In this document: in pieces, positions 16,628-27,181 of the stretch
How the letters are laid out: each line of letters begins with the position of its first letter
How positions within the stretch are numbered: the first letter of the stretch is position 1
Assembly: GCF_900094945.1 (NCBI RefSeq)
Contig: NZ_FMAQ01000002.1
Span: forward strand, 123,231-187,230
Origin: Gilliamella bombicola
Lineage (GTDB): Bacteria; Pseudomonadota; Gammaproteobacteria; Enterobacterales; Orbaceae
Length of the DNA stretch: 64,000 bases
Reading direction: 5' to 3'
Notes under the pieces: model-generated
What the model saw: the letters and a program-made list of their open reading frames with translations, nothing else
Told to the model about the DNA's origin: nothing
Databases searched by the model: none
Translations under genes and position numbers: made by a program

Positions 16628-17896
16628 CTAGCTTCTTATCCATTTTTCTATCTCCCTAAAGTGATTAATTAATATAACTGCCTCTTGTTCTACGGTCTTA
16701 ACAAAACTATTATAAATACGAAGTCTATCTTGAGTCGTCAGACTTTCTATCTGTTGAAAAATACTATTTATGTCATGTTGTATATCTGGTATAAAAGAAT
16801 GTAATAGTTCATCCATATATTTCTGAGAAGAAAAATGGGGTCCGTAATAAACCATAGCACCATGAAGAAGTGGTTCAAATAAACTATGTCCTTTTAAAGA
16901 GGAGTCAAAAGAACCAAATACAATCGATGCGTGTGACATAGAATAAATGCGATTCAAAACTCCATAACTTTTTACAAAAACAATATCTGACAATATATTT
17001 TCAATATCGCTACATTCCGATATAACCTCTACTTGATTATTATATTGCTTTTTAAGTACCTGAATAAAATCATCAAAAAAATTAATATGTCTGGGCACAA
17101 GTATTATTTTATAATCAAGATGAATTAATTTAGATAAAAGAATATTAACAGTATCAAGTTCATTGGGATGAAAATTAGAAATTGCTATTACTTTCCTTTC
17201 GGAAGTGATATTTTCAACACCATTAACGCGAATATTTAAGGGAAGTTTGTAGCTAGGCACAACCGACACATTAATATCTGGCATTATATGTAGCAGTTTT
17301 GTTCTAAGGTCATCTGTTTGTACATAAGCATTTTTAATTGGCGAAAACATTAACTCTCTATAATACCTGTTACTAAGACGTTGTATTGTTTTATCTGAAA
17401 TATGACCATTTAAAAGTATCACCTCTCGCTTTAGCATATTCATTACTGCAAGAAAGTTTGGCCAAAAATCATGCTCAATAATGATTGCTTTTTTGATATG
17501 AAAGTGACTAAGAAACAAAGTTTGATGAATTAATGAATCAAAAGGAAAATATAATATTTTCAAATTCAGTTTATTCTTATGTAGTTTTTTATAAGCCTGA
17601 ATAGATGTTACTGTTAATATAATATTTTCATTTGATTCTGGTTCAAATGAATTAATTAAATTAATTGCTGCATCAACTTCTCCTAAAGATATTGCATGAA
17701 TCATTATACAATTCTTTTTATTCCATCGATGAAACAAAGAAGTAAGAAAATAATGTTGACCAATATGTTGTAAATTATCTCTAATTTTAATATTCTGTTT
17801 ACGAGCCTTAATGAAAGAATAAACAGCAAGCGCAGGCAAAAATATTAACAAAAACTGAGTGACTATCAATAAACAATATCTAAATAATTTATTCAT
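16628..17896 (-). CDS. WaaA/KdtA-like glycosyltransferase (GT30-like)
   Basis: The 422-residue protein has an N-terminal membrane anchor (about 8-28) and the two-domain layout of Kdo transferases, which attach Kdo to lipid A at the inner membrane. Family-like features are HAISLGEVDAAINLI (about 65-80, equivalent of the SxGE motif), IIEHDFWPNFL (about 145), ISNFHPNELD in the second domain, and FGSFDSSLKGHSLFEPLLHG followed by YYGPHF (usual form GGSF..GGHN.LEPA..G...GPH). Several consensus residues differ, so it is probably a diverged paralogue with its own acceptor or sugar. It is an intact cargo gene of the island. Confidence 0.75.
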   Translation of the reverse strand: MNKLFRYCLLIVTQFLLIFLPALAVYSFIKARKQNIKIRDNLQHIGQHYFLTSLFHRWNKKNCIMIHAISLGEVDAAINLINSFEPESNENIILTVTSIQAYKKLHKNKLNLKILYFPFDSLIHQTLFLSHFHIKKAIIIEHDFWPNFLAVMNMLKREVILLNGHISDKTIQRLSNRYYRELMFSPIKNAYVQTDDLRTKLLHIMPDINVSVVPSYKLPLNIRVNGVENITSERKVIAISNFHPNELDTVNILLSKLIHLDYKIILVPRHINFFDDFIQVLKKQYNNQVEVISECSDIENILSDIVFVKSYGVLNRIYSMSHASIVFGSFDSSLKGHSLFEPLLHGAMVYYGPHFSSQKYMDELLHSFIPDIQHDINSIFQQIESLTTQDRLRIYNSFVKTVEQEAVILINHFREIEKWIRS

Positions 17897-17931
17897 TTTT
17901 TTCTCTATCGTTTAAATAAAACTGTAACTAT

Positions 17932-18090
17932 CCCCTAAAATAGTACAGCAAAAAAGTAGAAAATTCTCTATGATAAAAGTAAAAGGGGATTTAATTATGG
18001 AAAAAATGACTGAACATACAGATTGTATCTATTTTAAAAGAAGCTGAAGTCGGTATTCCTGTCAAGGAGCACTGTCGTAAATTCTGGTGA
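17932..18090 (+). mobile_element. Left-end relic of the same IS as at 8140-9320
   Basis: TATCCCCTAAAATAGTACAG followed by TCTCTATGATAAAAGTAAA, GGGGATTTAATTATG and an orfA start (AAAATGACTGAACAT) repeats 8138-8290 with about 90% identity, including a 1-bp insertion that shifts orfA. It ends abruptly after about 155 bp (CGTAAATTC), so the rest was deleted. Confidence 0.8.
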
Positions 18091-18151
18091 TTTTTTTGAG
18101 ATACGAAACCTACTACGTTAAATTTAGTTTTTATTATACAAGGAGAATAAA

Positions 18152-18433
18152 GTGATAATTGCAGCCCTAAAGTTTAAAAAACCGATGCCTGAAATTCTTG
18201 CAAAACTGGACGAACATAATGTGTTTTTAGATAATTATTTCGCTCAAAATAAATTTTTGGCATCTGGACTTTTAGAGAGTAAAACAAGCGGTATAATTTT
18301 AGTAATGAGTGATTCGATTGAAGAAGCAAAAGATATTATGAAAAATGATCCTTTTTATATTTATGACCTCGTAGATTTTGACTACACGTTGTTTAATGCA
18401 ACGAAATTATCGCCGAGTCTATCTTCAAAATAA
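18152..18433 (+). CDS. YCII-domain protein
   Basis: The 93-residue product matches the YCII/YciI-related fold: an opening beta strand (MIIAALKFKKP), HNVFLDNYFAQNKFLASGLL in which the conserved H-x-x-(F/Y) region aligns with the catalytic histidine and Asp pair of studied YCII enzymes, SDSIEEAKDIMKNDPFY and a final YTLFNATKL. Members include dehalogenase-like enzymes, but this substrate is unknown. AAGGAG lies six bases before the GTG start. It sits alone between an IS relic and the broken integrase, within the island. Confidence 0.75.
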   Translation: MIIAALKFKKPMPEILAKLDEHNVFLDNYFAQNKFLASGLLESKTSGIILVMSDSIEEAKDIMKNDPFYIYDLVDFDYTLFNATKLSPSLSSK

Positions 18434-18578
18434 ATCGACTTTCTTAATTTAAAAGTATTCTTTGTTTACTCGAGATTTTTAACATACCTAAAGTCCTAAG
18501 TAAATAAATTGAATAATCGATCAGTTTTATCAATTGAAATAAAAAGGTGCTTTAAAAGCACCTCTGATTGCGGTACTG

Positions 18579-19526
18579 TCAAGTTAACTCATCATTGACG
18601 GCTTGTCTTAATAGCGGAATGACATAATCTGGAATAACGTGCCCGGCGTTGACTAAACGCTTAGATTGTTTAATTTCCCCTGCGGGGATCGTCCATACCT
18701 GATTATCTAAATCAAATTGTTCTGGTTTTGAAAACCTTAACTCACCTGGTCTAACCCCAGTTAATAACAACAACTTGAGTGCCAGTTTAGTTTGTATATC
18801 CCCCGGATAACGAGATAACGCTATTAAAAACCGAGGAATATCCTGCATCTCCAAGTGAGAGTTATTTTTTTGGGCTGGTTTAGGGAGAGCTAAAAAAACA
18901 ATATCCGTGGTTGGATTGGTTTTGATTAACCCATCGAGCATGGCATGTCGGAAAATATCAATTAGCCAACATCGCAGCTTCTCAGCAATCGACAATGCAC
19001 CACGTTCTACTTTACGTAACACTTGCTGAATATCTCTCAGGGTGATTTTCTCAATAGGAATAATGCCCAGTGTCGGTAATATATCTTTTTTTAAATAACG
19101 TTCAATTTAAGTTTTAGTCGAATTACGACGTTTAGGGTCATCAATGCCCAACTTTTTAAATTTTAGGGCTTTTCATCTTGGGATAAACATTCCCAATGTC
19201 AATGAAGTGTTATGATGTGCTTCATATCCTTCTTCGTCCAAGATTTCCATTTTAGCTTGAGCAGCACGACGGTGCCCTGGACGGGGATCTGTTCCTTTGG
19301 CAATATCAGCGCGGTAATCATCACGCTTCAATCTTGCTTCTTTCAGTGACAGTTCTGGATAGGTGCCTAAAGAAATTCTCGGTTGTTTCCCTTGCCAACT
19401 GAATCGAAAGTGCCAATATTTACCGCCACAAGGGACGACACAAAGGCTTAAACCTTCATCATCATTGAGGGTATATCTTTTTTGTTTTGGTTTGGCATTA
19501 CGAACGGCAATTTCAGTTAAAGCCAT
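18579..19526 (-). pseudogene. P4-type tyrosine integrase of the island, disrupted and truncated
   Basis: The N-terminal arm-binding (DUF4102-type) domain is intact from ATG at 19526: MALTEIAVRNAKPKQKRYTL and ISLGTYPELSLKEARLKRDD. A frameshift near 19170 and a TAA near 19110 (in place of Gln in KTQIERYLKKD) break it. The catalytic region resumes as DIQQVLRKVERGAL and GVRPGELRF, which contains the first catalytic Arg, but stops at 18579 before the HxxR box and nucleophilic Tyr. The island cannot use this enzyme for excision. Its position next to tRNA-Gly is standard for this family. Confidence 0.85.
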
Positions 19527-19738
19527 AATAAAACTCTCCTTTAGAAATCAAACTAAAAGGCATATATAAAATAAGAGGTTTGTTTAAAAGATAAAAGTGT
19601 ACTAGCTCGAACTCGAAGTGTACTAAATTTGAGCGCCTGTGGGTATATTTGGGTACATCTCAGTATACGAAAAACAACTAAATATTAATTAAAAATCATT
19701 AAGTTGTATATTTTAGTACGGCTTTATACATCATGAAT

Positions 19739-19814
<76 letters not shown>

Positions 19815-19826
19815 ATAGGTGAGAAG

Positions 19827-19914
19827 TGGTGCCCGGGGCGAGACTTGAACTCGCACGGCCAAAAAGGCCGAGGGATTTTAAATCCCTTGTGTCTACCGAT
19901 TTCACCACCCGGGC
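19827..19914 (-). tRNA. tRNA-Leu (anticodon TAA)
   Basis: An 88-nt class II tRNA with a long variable arm (CTCGGCCTTTTTGGCCG), anticodon loop TTTAAAA with TAA, TTCAAGT T-loop and encoded CCA at 19829-19827. It is upstream of tRNA-Gly on the same strand, probably co-transcribed. Confidence 0.97.
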
Positions 19915-20067
19915 TCAAAGCTGATTACTAAGAAGTAATTCGTTTTGAATGCAGTGCATTTTACCGATCTTATGATTTCAGTCAATAAAAATTTTAAATT
20001 AATCGTTTAATTGTTCAATGTTTGACTGATTATCACTTTAAATGCAGTATTTTGAATTTGAAAGGGG

Positions 20068-20112
20068 ATGAGTAATTTTGTTTATACGAACTTTTTGAAC
20101 AAAACTACTCAT
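20068..20112. repeat. 15-bp inverted repeat between tRNA-Leu and pgsA
   Basis: ATGAGTAATTTTGTT (20068-20082) pairs with AACAAAACTACTCAT (20098-20112) with one G-U-compatible mismatch and a 15-nt loop. It follows pgsA on the minus strand but has no clear uridine tract, so it may be a weak terminator or processing hairpin. Confidence 0.5.
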
Positions 20113-20141
20113 ATAAAAGATATTAAGATGTTAACCAAAAG

Positions 20142-20696
20142 TTATTCTTCTTCTAATAAATCGCTATGTGCTATCCATAAATATTGTAACATTGATAATA
20201 GCGTTAATACTGTTGCAATAAATAATGCTGCAAGACCTGCGTAAATAACAATGTCACAAGGGCGCCAAAGTAGCCAAGTTAGCGCTGTCATTTGTGCTAT
20301 CGTTTTGATTTTACCAATTGACGAAACGGCTACATTGTTGCGTTTGCCGATTTCAGCCATCCATTCGCGTAAGGCCGATACTATAATTTCGCGCGAAACG
20401 ATAATAATTGCTGGAATTGAGATCCACCATGCTTGGTAATATTGGGTAATTAAAACTAGTGCAATTGTTACCATGATTTTGTCGGCGACTGGATCTAAAA
20501 ATGCGCCAAATTTAGTTGTTTGACCTAAGCGACGGGCAAGATAACCATCTAATACATCAGTCACAGCTGCAATTAAAAAGATCAATGCAGAAAAAAAACC
20601 AGACCATTCATGGGGAAACAAATAAAATGCCAACACAAAAAAAGGGATTAAAATAACTCGAAATAGTGTTAAGGCTGTTGGAAAATTAATTTTCAT
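20142..20696 (-). CDS. pgsA: CDP-diacylglycerol-glycerol-3-phosphate 3-phosphatidyltransferase
   Basis: PgsA makes phosphatidylglycerophosphate, the precursor of phosphatidylglycerol and cardiolipin, in the inner membrane. The 184-residue protein (E. coli 182) has about six membrane segments and the CDP-alcohol phosphotransferase motif: Asp47, Asp50-Gly51, Ala54-Arg55, Gly64, Asp68 and Asp72 ([10 protein letters not shown] then [11 protein letters not shown]). It follows uvrC on the same strand, as in most gammaproteobacteria, with tRNA genes beyond it. Confidence 0.96.
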   Translation of the reverse strand: MKINFPTALTLFRVILIPFFVLAFYLFPHEWSGFFSALIFLIAAVTDVLDGYLARRLGQTTKFGAFLDPVADKIMVTIALVLITQYYQAWWISIPAIIIVSREIIVSALREWMAEIGKRNNVAVSSIGKIKTIAQMTALTWLLWRPCDIVIYAGLAALFIATVLTLLSMLQYLWIAHSDLLEEE

Positions 20697-20804
20697 GTGA
20701 CATAAACTCTTTTTTTATTTTATTAATCAATGTATTAGAGATTGATAAAAAACAGTCTTTTCTTAATGGTTATGTTGCCTGAAATATGTTATTTTTTCAA
20801 TGTG

Positions 20805-22640
20805 TTATTGTTGTAAATTTAGATAAATTTTTTCAGCTAATGATTTTGATATACCTTGCACTTGAGCTATTTCGTCAATACTGGCACTTTTTAACTCTCT
20901 TAATCCGCCAAAATGTTTGAGTAGTGCTTGACGTCTTTTGGCACCAATGCCTTCGATATGCTCTAATGCACTGTCAGTAAGTTGCTTTGTTCCTTTTTTA
21001 CGTTGACCTACAATAGCATGATCATGTGATGCATTTCTAATTTGTTGAATGAGCAATAGTGCAGGGGAATGGTCATCAAGGTAATATCCCGTGCCATGAG
21101 CTTCAAAAAAGAGGGTTTCTAATCCTTCTTTGCGCTCAGCGCCTTTAGCTACGCCAATTAAAATAGGGTGATTTTTGTTCCAATTAACATCCAATTGTTC
21201 AAATACTTGTAGAGCTTGGTTAAGTTGTCCTTTACCGCCATCAATAAAAATAATATCAGGCACTTTTTCAGTTGGTAGATCTTTTTTATTATAACGGCGA
21301 GTTAATACTTGTTCCATTGCTGCATAATCGTCACCAGGTGTAATACCGGTAATATTGTAGCGTCGAAACTCAGATTTAACCGGTCCCTTATCATCAAACA
21401 CAACACAAGATGCAATGGTATTTTTACCCATAAAATGGCTAATATCAAAACATTCCATTCGATTAATTTTGTCAATCCCTAAAAAGGCTTTCAATGCATC
21501 GTAACGTTGTTTAATTGTTGAGTTTGCTAGTAGTTTATTTTTAACCCCAGTTTGAGCATTCACAGTTGCAATATTGAGTAATTTAAGATTATCACCTTTG
21601 GGTTCATCAACAAGTTTAACTTGATGCTCAGCAATAAGTGACAGTGTCTCTTCCATTGGTTGTTTATCAGACAATGAAAAATTAAGTAAAATCTTTTTAG
21701 GGATATTTCTATTTTGATTGCCTTGCAGATAAAATTGTCCCAAAAAGGTTTCAATAACTTCTTCTAGTTCGGTATTTGATGGCACTTTAGGAAAATAAGA
21801 TCGATGCCCAAAAGTTTGGCCATTTCGAATAAATAAGACATATATACAAGCCAAGCCTGACTCATAATGGAAACCAATGACATCAAGATTATCATTATTA
21901 TTATATATAGCTTGCTTTTCATTAATATGTTTTATTGCTTGTAGTTGATCGCGCAAAACCGCAGCCTTTTCAAAATTGAGCTCGCTACTGGCTTTTTGCA
22001 TATCTTCGGTTATTTCTTGTAGTATTTGATCTGATTGTCCCGATAAAAATAATCTAACATAATTAACTTGTTCTAGGTAGTCTGCATCACTGACTAATCC
22101 AGAAACACAAGGACCCAAGCAACGTTTGATTTGATATTGCAGGCAAGGGCGAGTTCGATTTCGATACGTTGTATTTAAACACTGCCTTATCGGAAATGTT
22201 TTTTGCAACAGAGCTAATATCTGTTTAACTGCATAACCACTAGGGTAGGGACCAAAAAATTCATCTTTTTTACGATTAATTGCTCCACGATAAAGGGATA
22301 GTTGAGGATGCCTCTCTTTGCTTAGTTTTATAAACGGATAGCTTTTATCATCCTTTAAAAGTACATTATATCGTGGCTGATGCTTTTTGATGTATGTCTG
22401 TTCAAGTAGCAGGGCTTCAATTTCAGTATTGGTAATTGTAAATTCAACATGATGGATATGGCTAACAAGCATATCTGTTTTTAGTGTTTTTTTACTGCTA
22501 TTAAAATAGCTTTTTAAGCGATTATTGAGATCTTTGGCCTTGCCCACATAAATAATCGTCTCTTTATCATTAAACATCTGATAAATTCCCGGTTTATGTG
22601 GGACAGTTTTCAAAAAGGATGTTGAATCAAATTGGCTCAT
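20805..22640 (-). CDS. uvrC: UvrABC system protein C (excinuclease)
   Basis: UvrC makes both incisions in nucleotide excision repair. The 611-residue product (E. coli 610) has an N-terminal GIY-YIG domain (GIYQMF near 18 and IIYVGKAKDL near 29-38), a UVR motif (about 203-238, SELNFEKAAVLRDQLQ), the RNase-H-like second nuclease (IDGGKGQL about 468-475) and C-terminal helix-hairpin-helix motifs (HIEGIGAKRRQALL and AQVQGISKSLAEKI). It starts one base after the artM-like gene ends, so it is probably also transcribed from the transporter operon. Confidence 0.97.
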   Translation of the reverse strand: MSQFDSTSFLKTVPHKPGIYQMFNDKETIIYVGKAKDLNNRLKSYFNSSKKTLKTDMLVSHIHHVEFTITNTEIEALLLEQTYIKKHQPRYNVLLKDDKSYPFIKLSKERHPQLSLYRGAINRKKDEFFGPYPSGYAVKQILALLQKTFPIRQCLNTTYRNRTRPCLQYQIKRCLGPCVSGLVSDADYLEQVNYVRLFLSGQSDQILQEITEDMQKASSELNFEKAAVLRDQLQAIKHINEKQAIYNNNDNLDVIGFHYESGLACIYVLFIRNGQTFGHRSYFPKVPSNTELEEVIETFLGQFYLQGNQNRNIPKKILLNFSLSDKQPMEETLSLIAEHQVKLVDEPKGDNLKLLNIATVNAQTGVKNKLLANSTIKQRYDALKAFLGIDKINRMECFDISHFMGKNTIASCVVFDDKGPVKSEFRRYNITGITPGDDYAAMEQVLTRRYNKKDLPTEKVPDIIFIDGGKGQLNQALQVFEQLDVNWNKNHPILIGVAKGAERKEGLETLFFEAHGTGYYLDDHSPALLLIQQIRNASHDHAIVGQRKKGTKQLTDSALEHIEGIGAKRRQALLKHFGGLRELKSASIDEIAQVQGISKSLAEKIYLNLQQ

Positions 22641-22641
22641 A

Positions 22642-23319
22642 TTAGTTTTCGAATGTGAGGGCTTTTTTCTCTATAACTCTCATAATGGTGCTCAGTAAGC
22701 CATTTATCAAGAGGTATATTAGCCCTGCAACCACAAAAATAGAAAAATCATAGTAATCACCATTTAATTGATTGCTATATCCCATTATGTCCATTACTTG
22801 GATCATTGATACTAATGCAGTACCTTTAACTACAAAAACGACTTCATTTGAATAAGTTGAAAGAGCTCGTTTTAATGCATATGGCATGACAACTTTTAAT
22901 GTTTGTTTTTTATTCATACCAAGCGCTTGACAAGCTTGCCATTGTCCTTGAGGTAAAGATTTTAGTGCACCATAAAAAATTTGTGTCGTATAAGCTGCAC
23001 TATTGAGTGTTAAGGCTAAGTATGCACAAAACCAAGATGATGAAATAAGTTCATAAAGGGCTGGCATTTTACTTAACGTATCACTAAATTGCGAAGGCCC
23101 GTAATAAATTAAAAATAGTTGCACAAGCAGTGGTGATCCTGTAAATATAATAATATAAGTACGAATAACTTTAGTTAATACAGTTGAATTTAATGATAAT
23201 AAACATGTTAAAACAACTGCTAGTAAACCTGCCGATAGAATTCCCAAAATACCTAAGCTTAAAGTATTAGGTAGACCTTGTAGTATGATTTTAAGGTAAT
23301 AAATAAAATTATCAGACAT
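22642..23319 (-). CDS. artM: Arginine-type ABC transporter permease ArtM
   Basis: This is an inner-membrane permease (225 aa; E. coli ArtM 222) of a polar amino-acid importer. It has five membrane segments and the EAA loop (QACQALGMNKKQTLKVVMPYALK near residues 130-150) that contacts the ATPase. Its operon partners are artQ (12 nt upstream), a binding protein and an ATPase. Gene order artP-artI/J-artQ-artM matches E. coli. Arginine specificity rests on this order and an ArgR-like operator at the operon promoter. Confidence 0.85.
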   Translation of the reverse strand: MSDNFIYYLKIILQGLPNTLSLGILGILSAGLLAVVLTCLLSLNSTVLTKVIRTYIIIFTGSPLLVQLFLIYYGPSQFSDTLSKMPALYELISSSWFCAYLALTLNSAAYTTQIFYGALKSLPQGQWQACQALGMNKKQTLKVVMPYALKRALSTYSNEVVFVVKGTALVSMIQVMDIMGYSNQLNGDYYDFSIFVVAGLIYLLINGLLSTIMRVIEKKALTFEN

Positions 23320-23331
23320 AATACGACCTTA

Positions 23332-24105
23332 TTAACTTTTTACTGATGTTGGTTGTTCAAAATAAGTTGAACGTTTTTCTATTCGGGATATTATTTTTTG
23401 GCTTATAATTGAAATGATTAGATAAATAATCATTGCAATCACATACCATAAAAAAGGTTGGTTGGTCCGAGCAATAATCGTTTTAGTTTGCATCATTAAG
23501 TCATTAATTGCAATTGTCGAAACTAATGCTGTATCTTTTAACAAAATTAACCACTGATTACTTAATCCAGGTAAAGCATGACGCCACATTTGTGGCATGA
23601 TAATGCGAAACAATGTACGAGATTTACTTAGTCCAAGTACTTGAGCCGCCTGTTTTTGTCCATTTGGAATTGACTTAAATGCACCACGAAGCGTTTGTGA
23701 TGCATAGACTGCATATAATAGTGAAAGTGCAGCAACACCACATAAAAATGGGTTAATATTAAAATCTTGAATATCTAGTTGTATTGTCAATGAGGTAAAG
23801 TAAAGATTAACTGTAAAACCATCATTTAATAATATGAGTAATAAGGGTAATCCGTTATAAATAGCGACGACAATTAATAGTTCAGGTAAAGCACGAATCG
23901 TTAAATTAAATAGAGACATTAACCATGCAACAGGTTTGAATGGAGCCGATTCTAATAGCGTAAAAATAAAGGCAAAAAACATTCCTACAACTAACGATAC
24001 CAAAGCTAATGATAATGTAATTAATGTAGCTTGCATTAGTGGCAAGATATATCCATCCATCAAAGATAGAATCCAGTTTATTCCATTTGTTAGAAAGTCT
24101 GACAT
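23332..24105 (-). CDS. artQ: Arginine-type ABC transporter permease ArtQ
   Basis: ArtQ pairs with ArtM to form the channel. The 257-residue protein is longer than E. coli ArtQ (238). It has an N-terminal LTNGINWILSLMDGYI, membrane segments (first near 18-45), the EAA loop (AAQVLGLSKSRTLFRIIMPQ around 173-192) and a C-terminal cytoplasmic tail (EKRSTYFEQPTSVKS). It lies after an 86-bp gap holding a hairpin that may lower expression relative to the binding protein. Confidence 0.85.
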   Translation of the reverse strand: MSDFLTNGINWILSLMDGYILPLMQATLITLSLALVSLVVGMFFAFIFTLLESAPFKPVAWLMSLFNLTIRALPELLIVVAIYNGLPLLLILLNDGFTVNLYFTSLTIQLDIQDFNINPFLCGVAALSLLYAVYASQTLRGAFKSIPNGQKQAAQVLGLSKSRTLFRIIMPQMWRHALPGLSNQWLILLKDTALVSTIAINDLMMQTKTIIARTNQPFLWYVIAMIIYLIISIISQKIISRIEKRSTYFEQPTSVKS

Positions 24106-24120
24106 AAAAAAACCGTTGTT

Positions 24121-24158
24121 AAATTAAAAAATAAACTCGCCGCAAAATATGCGGCGAG
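24121..24158 (-). terminator. Intra-operon hairpin between binding protein and permease genes
   Basis: CTCGCCGCA (24136-24144) pairs perfectly with TGCGGCGAG (24150-24158) around AAAATAT-type bases. On the minus strand the hairpin is followed by a T-rich tract (TTTATTTTTTAATTT). It looks like a partial terminator that lets the binding protein be made in excess over the permeases and uvrC, or an mRNA-stabilising 3' hairpin. Confidence 0.7.
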
Positions 24159-24191
24159 ATCATAGCGAAGTCGAGTTTTACTGTTTAATAA

Positions 24192-24926
24192 TTATTTATT
24201 AAACCATTTTTTATAAATAACATCTAATTCACCATTTGCTTTGAGTTTATCCAGAGCTTGGTTAAATTGATTTAGTAATTGATCATTGCCTTTACGAACT
24301 GCAATACCTAAACCTTCACCAAAAAATTCATGATCAGTGATTTTATCACTTAATGGTACAATATCAGAATCTTTACCTAGCCACTCACCAGCAACAATTG
24401 AACTTGATACGATTGCATCAATTCGTTTTGCTTTTAAATCTAAAAAAGCAAATTGATAACTATCGTAACTAACTTGTTTAATATCAGGGAATTTTTCATT
24501 TAGATATTTTGGATAAGTTGTTCCTTTTTGAACACCTACAGTTTTACCTTTTAATTGTTCAAGGTCAGTCAATGTATCTTTTAATGTAATGAATTGAATT
24601 GAGCTATCATCATAATAAATTTTGGTAAAATCAACTTGCTTTTGGCGTTCTGGTGTAATATCAATTCCAGCTATAGCTGCATCAATTCGACGAGTTTTTA
24701 AACTAGGAATTAAGCCATCAAATGATTGATTGACAACTTTGCAAGAAGCTTTTATTTCATCACAAATTTTATTAATCACATCAATATCGAAACCAATGAT
24801 TTCATTTTTTTCATCAGTAAATTCAAAAGGCGCATAAGTTGCTTCTGTGCCAATTGTTAAAGTGTCTGTTGCTTGAGCTACAAACGCTGTTCCTGCAAGA
24901 AAAATGGCTAGTAACGTTTTTTTCAT
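24192..24926 (-). CDS. artJ: Periplasmic arginine/amino-acid-binding protein (ArtI/ArtJ-like)
   Basis: The 244-residue solute-binding protein has a Sec signal peptide (MKKTLLAIFLAGTAFVAQA, cleavage about residue 19) and the SBP_bac_3 fold: TIGTEATYAPFEF, IIGFDIDVINKI, DAAIAGIDITPERQ (ligand-binding Arg), GVQKGTTYPKYL and DAIVSSSIVAGEWL. It follows artP by 23 nt and feeds artQM. ArtI and ArtJ cannot be separated by eye, so the symbol is provisional. Confidence 0.85.
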   Translation of the reverse strand: MKKTLLAIFLAGTAFVAQATDTLTIGTEATYAPFEFTDEKNEIIGFDIDVINKICDEIKASCKVVNQSFDGLIPSLKTRRIDAAIAGIDITPERQKQVDFTKIYYDDSSIQFITLKDTLTDLEQLKGKTVGVQKGTTYPKYLNEKFPDIKQVSYDSYQFAFLDLKAKRIDAIVSSSIVAGEWLGKDSDIVPLSDKITDHEFFGEGLGIAVRKGNDQLLNQFNQALDKLKANGELDVIYKKWFNK

Positions 24927-24949
24927 ATATCCACCTAAATTTATTTTAA

Positions 24950-25678
24950 TTAATGTGACAAATAAGCTTTAAACTCTTCAGTTTGAGGATGAGCAAAACA
25001 CTCCAGTTGTCCTTGTTCAATAATTTTACCGTGCTCCATATAAATGACTTGCGAAGCAACTTTATGTGCAAAATCGACTTCATGCGTAACGATAATTTGC
25101 GTAATACCTGTTTCAGAAAGTTCATTAATAATTTCAGCTATTTGTGATGTAATTGCTGGATCTAATGCAGCCGTTGGTTCATCAAATAATAATATTTTAG
25201 GTTCCATCATTAATGCTCTAGCAATAGCGACACGTTGCTGTTGACCGCCTGAAAGATGAAGAGGATAACGCTTTGCCATATCATCAATTTGTAATCTGTT
25301 TAAAATAGCCATTGCTTTATCGCTAGCTTCTTTTTTAGATAACTTTAATATTTGGCAAGGTGCTTCAATCAAGTTTTCTAGCACCGTCAAATGTGGCCAT
25401 AAATTGTAGTTTTGAAACACCATTCCTACATTTTTACGAAGATGACGAATTGTTGATTCACTGATTTTTTCAGAAAAATCAAAATGTGAATTGGCGATAG
25501 TCATCTGTCCAGATGTCGGTATTTCAAGTAAATTAAAAACTTTTAATAAAGAGCTTTTTCCAGCACCACTCTGACCAAGTAATACAATAGTCTCACCAAG
25601 TGGATAGCAGAGAGAAATATCATTTAAGGCCTGATGTTTACCATAAAAACAGTTAATATGGTTTAATTCAATATTCAT
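24950..25678 (-). CDS. artP: Arginine ABC transporter ATPase
   Basis: ArtP hydrolyses ATP to drive amino-acid import. The 242-residue protein shows Walker [10 protein letters not shown] (about 34-42), Q-loop [11 protein letters not shown], signature LSGGQQQR, Walker [14 protein letters not shown] and H-loop VTHEVDF. It is the first gene of the operon artP-artJ-artQ-artM-(uvrC). An ArgR-like palindrome overlaps the probable promoter upstream of it (25730-25745). Confidence 0.93.
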   Translation of the reverse strand: MNIELNHINCFYGKHQALNDISLCYPLGETIVLLGQSGAGKSSLLKVFNLLEIPTSGQMTIANSHFDFSEKISESTIRHLRKNVGMVFQNYNLWPHLTVLENLIEAPCQILKLSKKEASDKAMAILNRLQIDDMAKRYPLHLSGGQQQRVAIARALMMEPKILLFDEPTAALDPAITSQIAEIINELSETGITQIIVTHEVDFAHKVASQVIYMEHGKIIEQGQLECFAHPQTEEFKAYLSH

Positions 25679-25718
25679 TGTTAGTCATACATTTTTTTGA
25701 TGCGATAATTGATTAAAT

Positions 25719-25745
25719 ATTACATTTTTTTGCATAATAATGCAA
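25719..25745 (-). promoter_or_regulatory. art operon promoter with ArgR-like palindrome
   Basis: On the minus strand TTGCAT (25745-25740), a 17-bp spacer and TAATAT (25722-25717 region) form a good sigma-70 promoter about 40 nt upstream of artP. The -35 lies inside TTGCATTATTATGCAA (25730-25745), a perfect 6-4-6 palindrome that differs from the ARG-box core TGAAT-N4-ATTCA at one position per half. Arginine repression through ArgR is a reasonable inference. Confidence 0.55.
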
Positions 25746-25842
25746 TCTAATTTATTAGACTATAAGTTTTTTTGCTCTGTTTTTATGCTTAAACACAACT
25801 TTCTTGAAATTTTTTTTACAAAATTTTTCTTTCTAAGAATGT

Positions 25843-27177
<1,335 letters not shown>

Positions 27178-27181
<4 letters not shown>

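Noticed and set aside
16422-16643. ORF overlapping the IS end and the WaaA-like gene stop
   Set aside because: It crosses the IS boundary, has no family features and overlaps better-supported genes.
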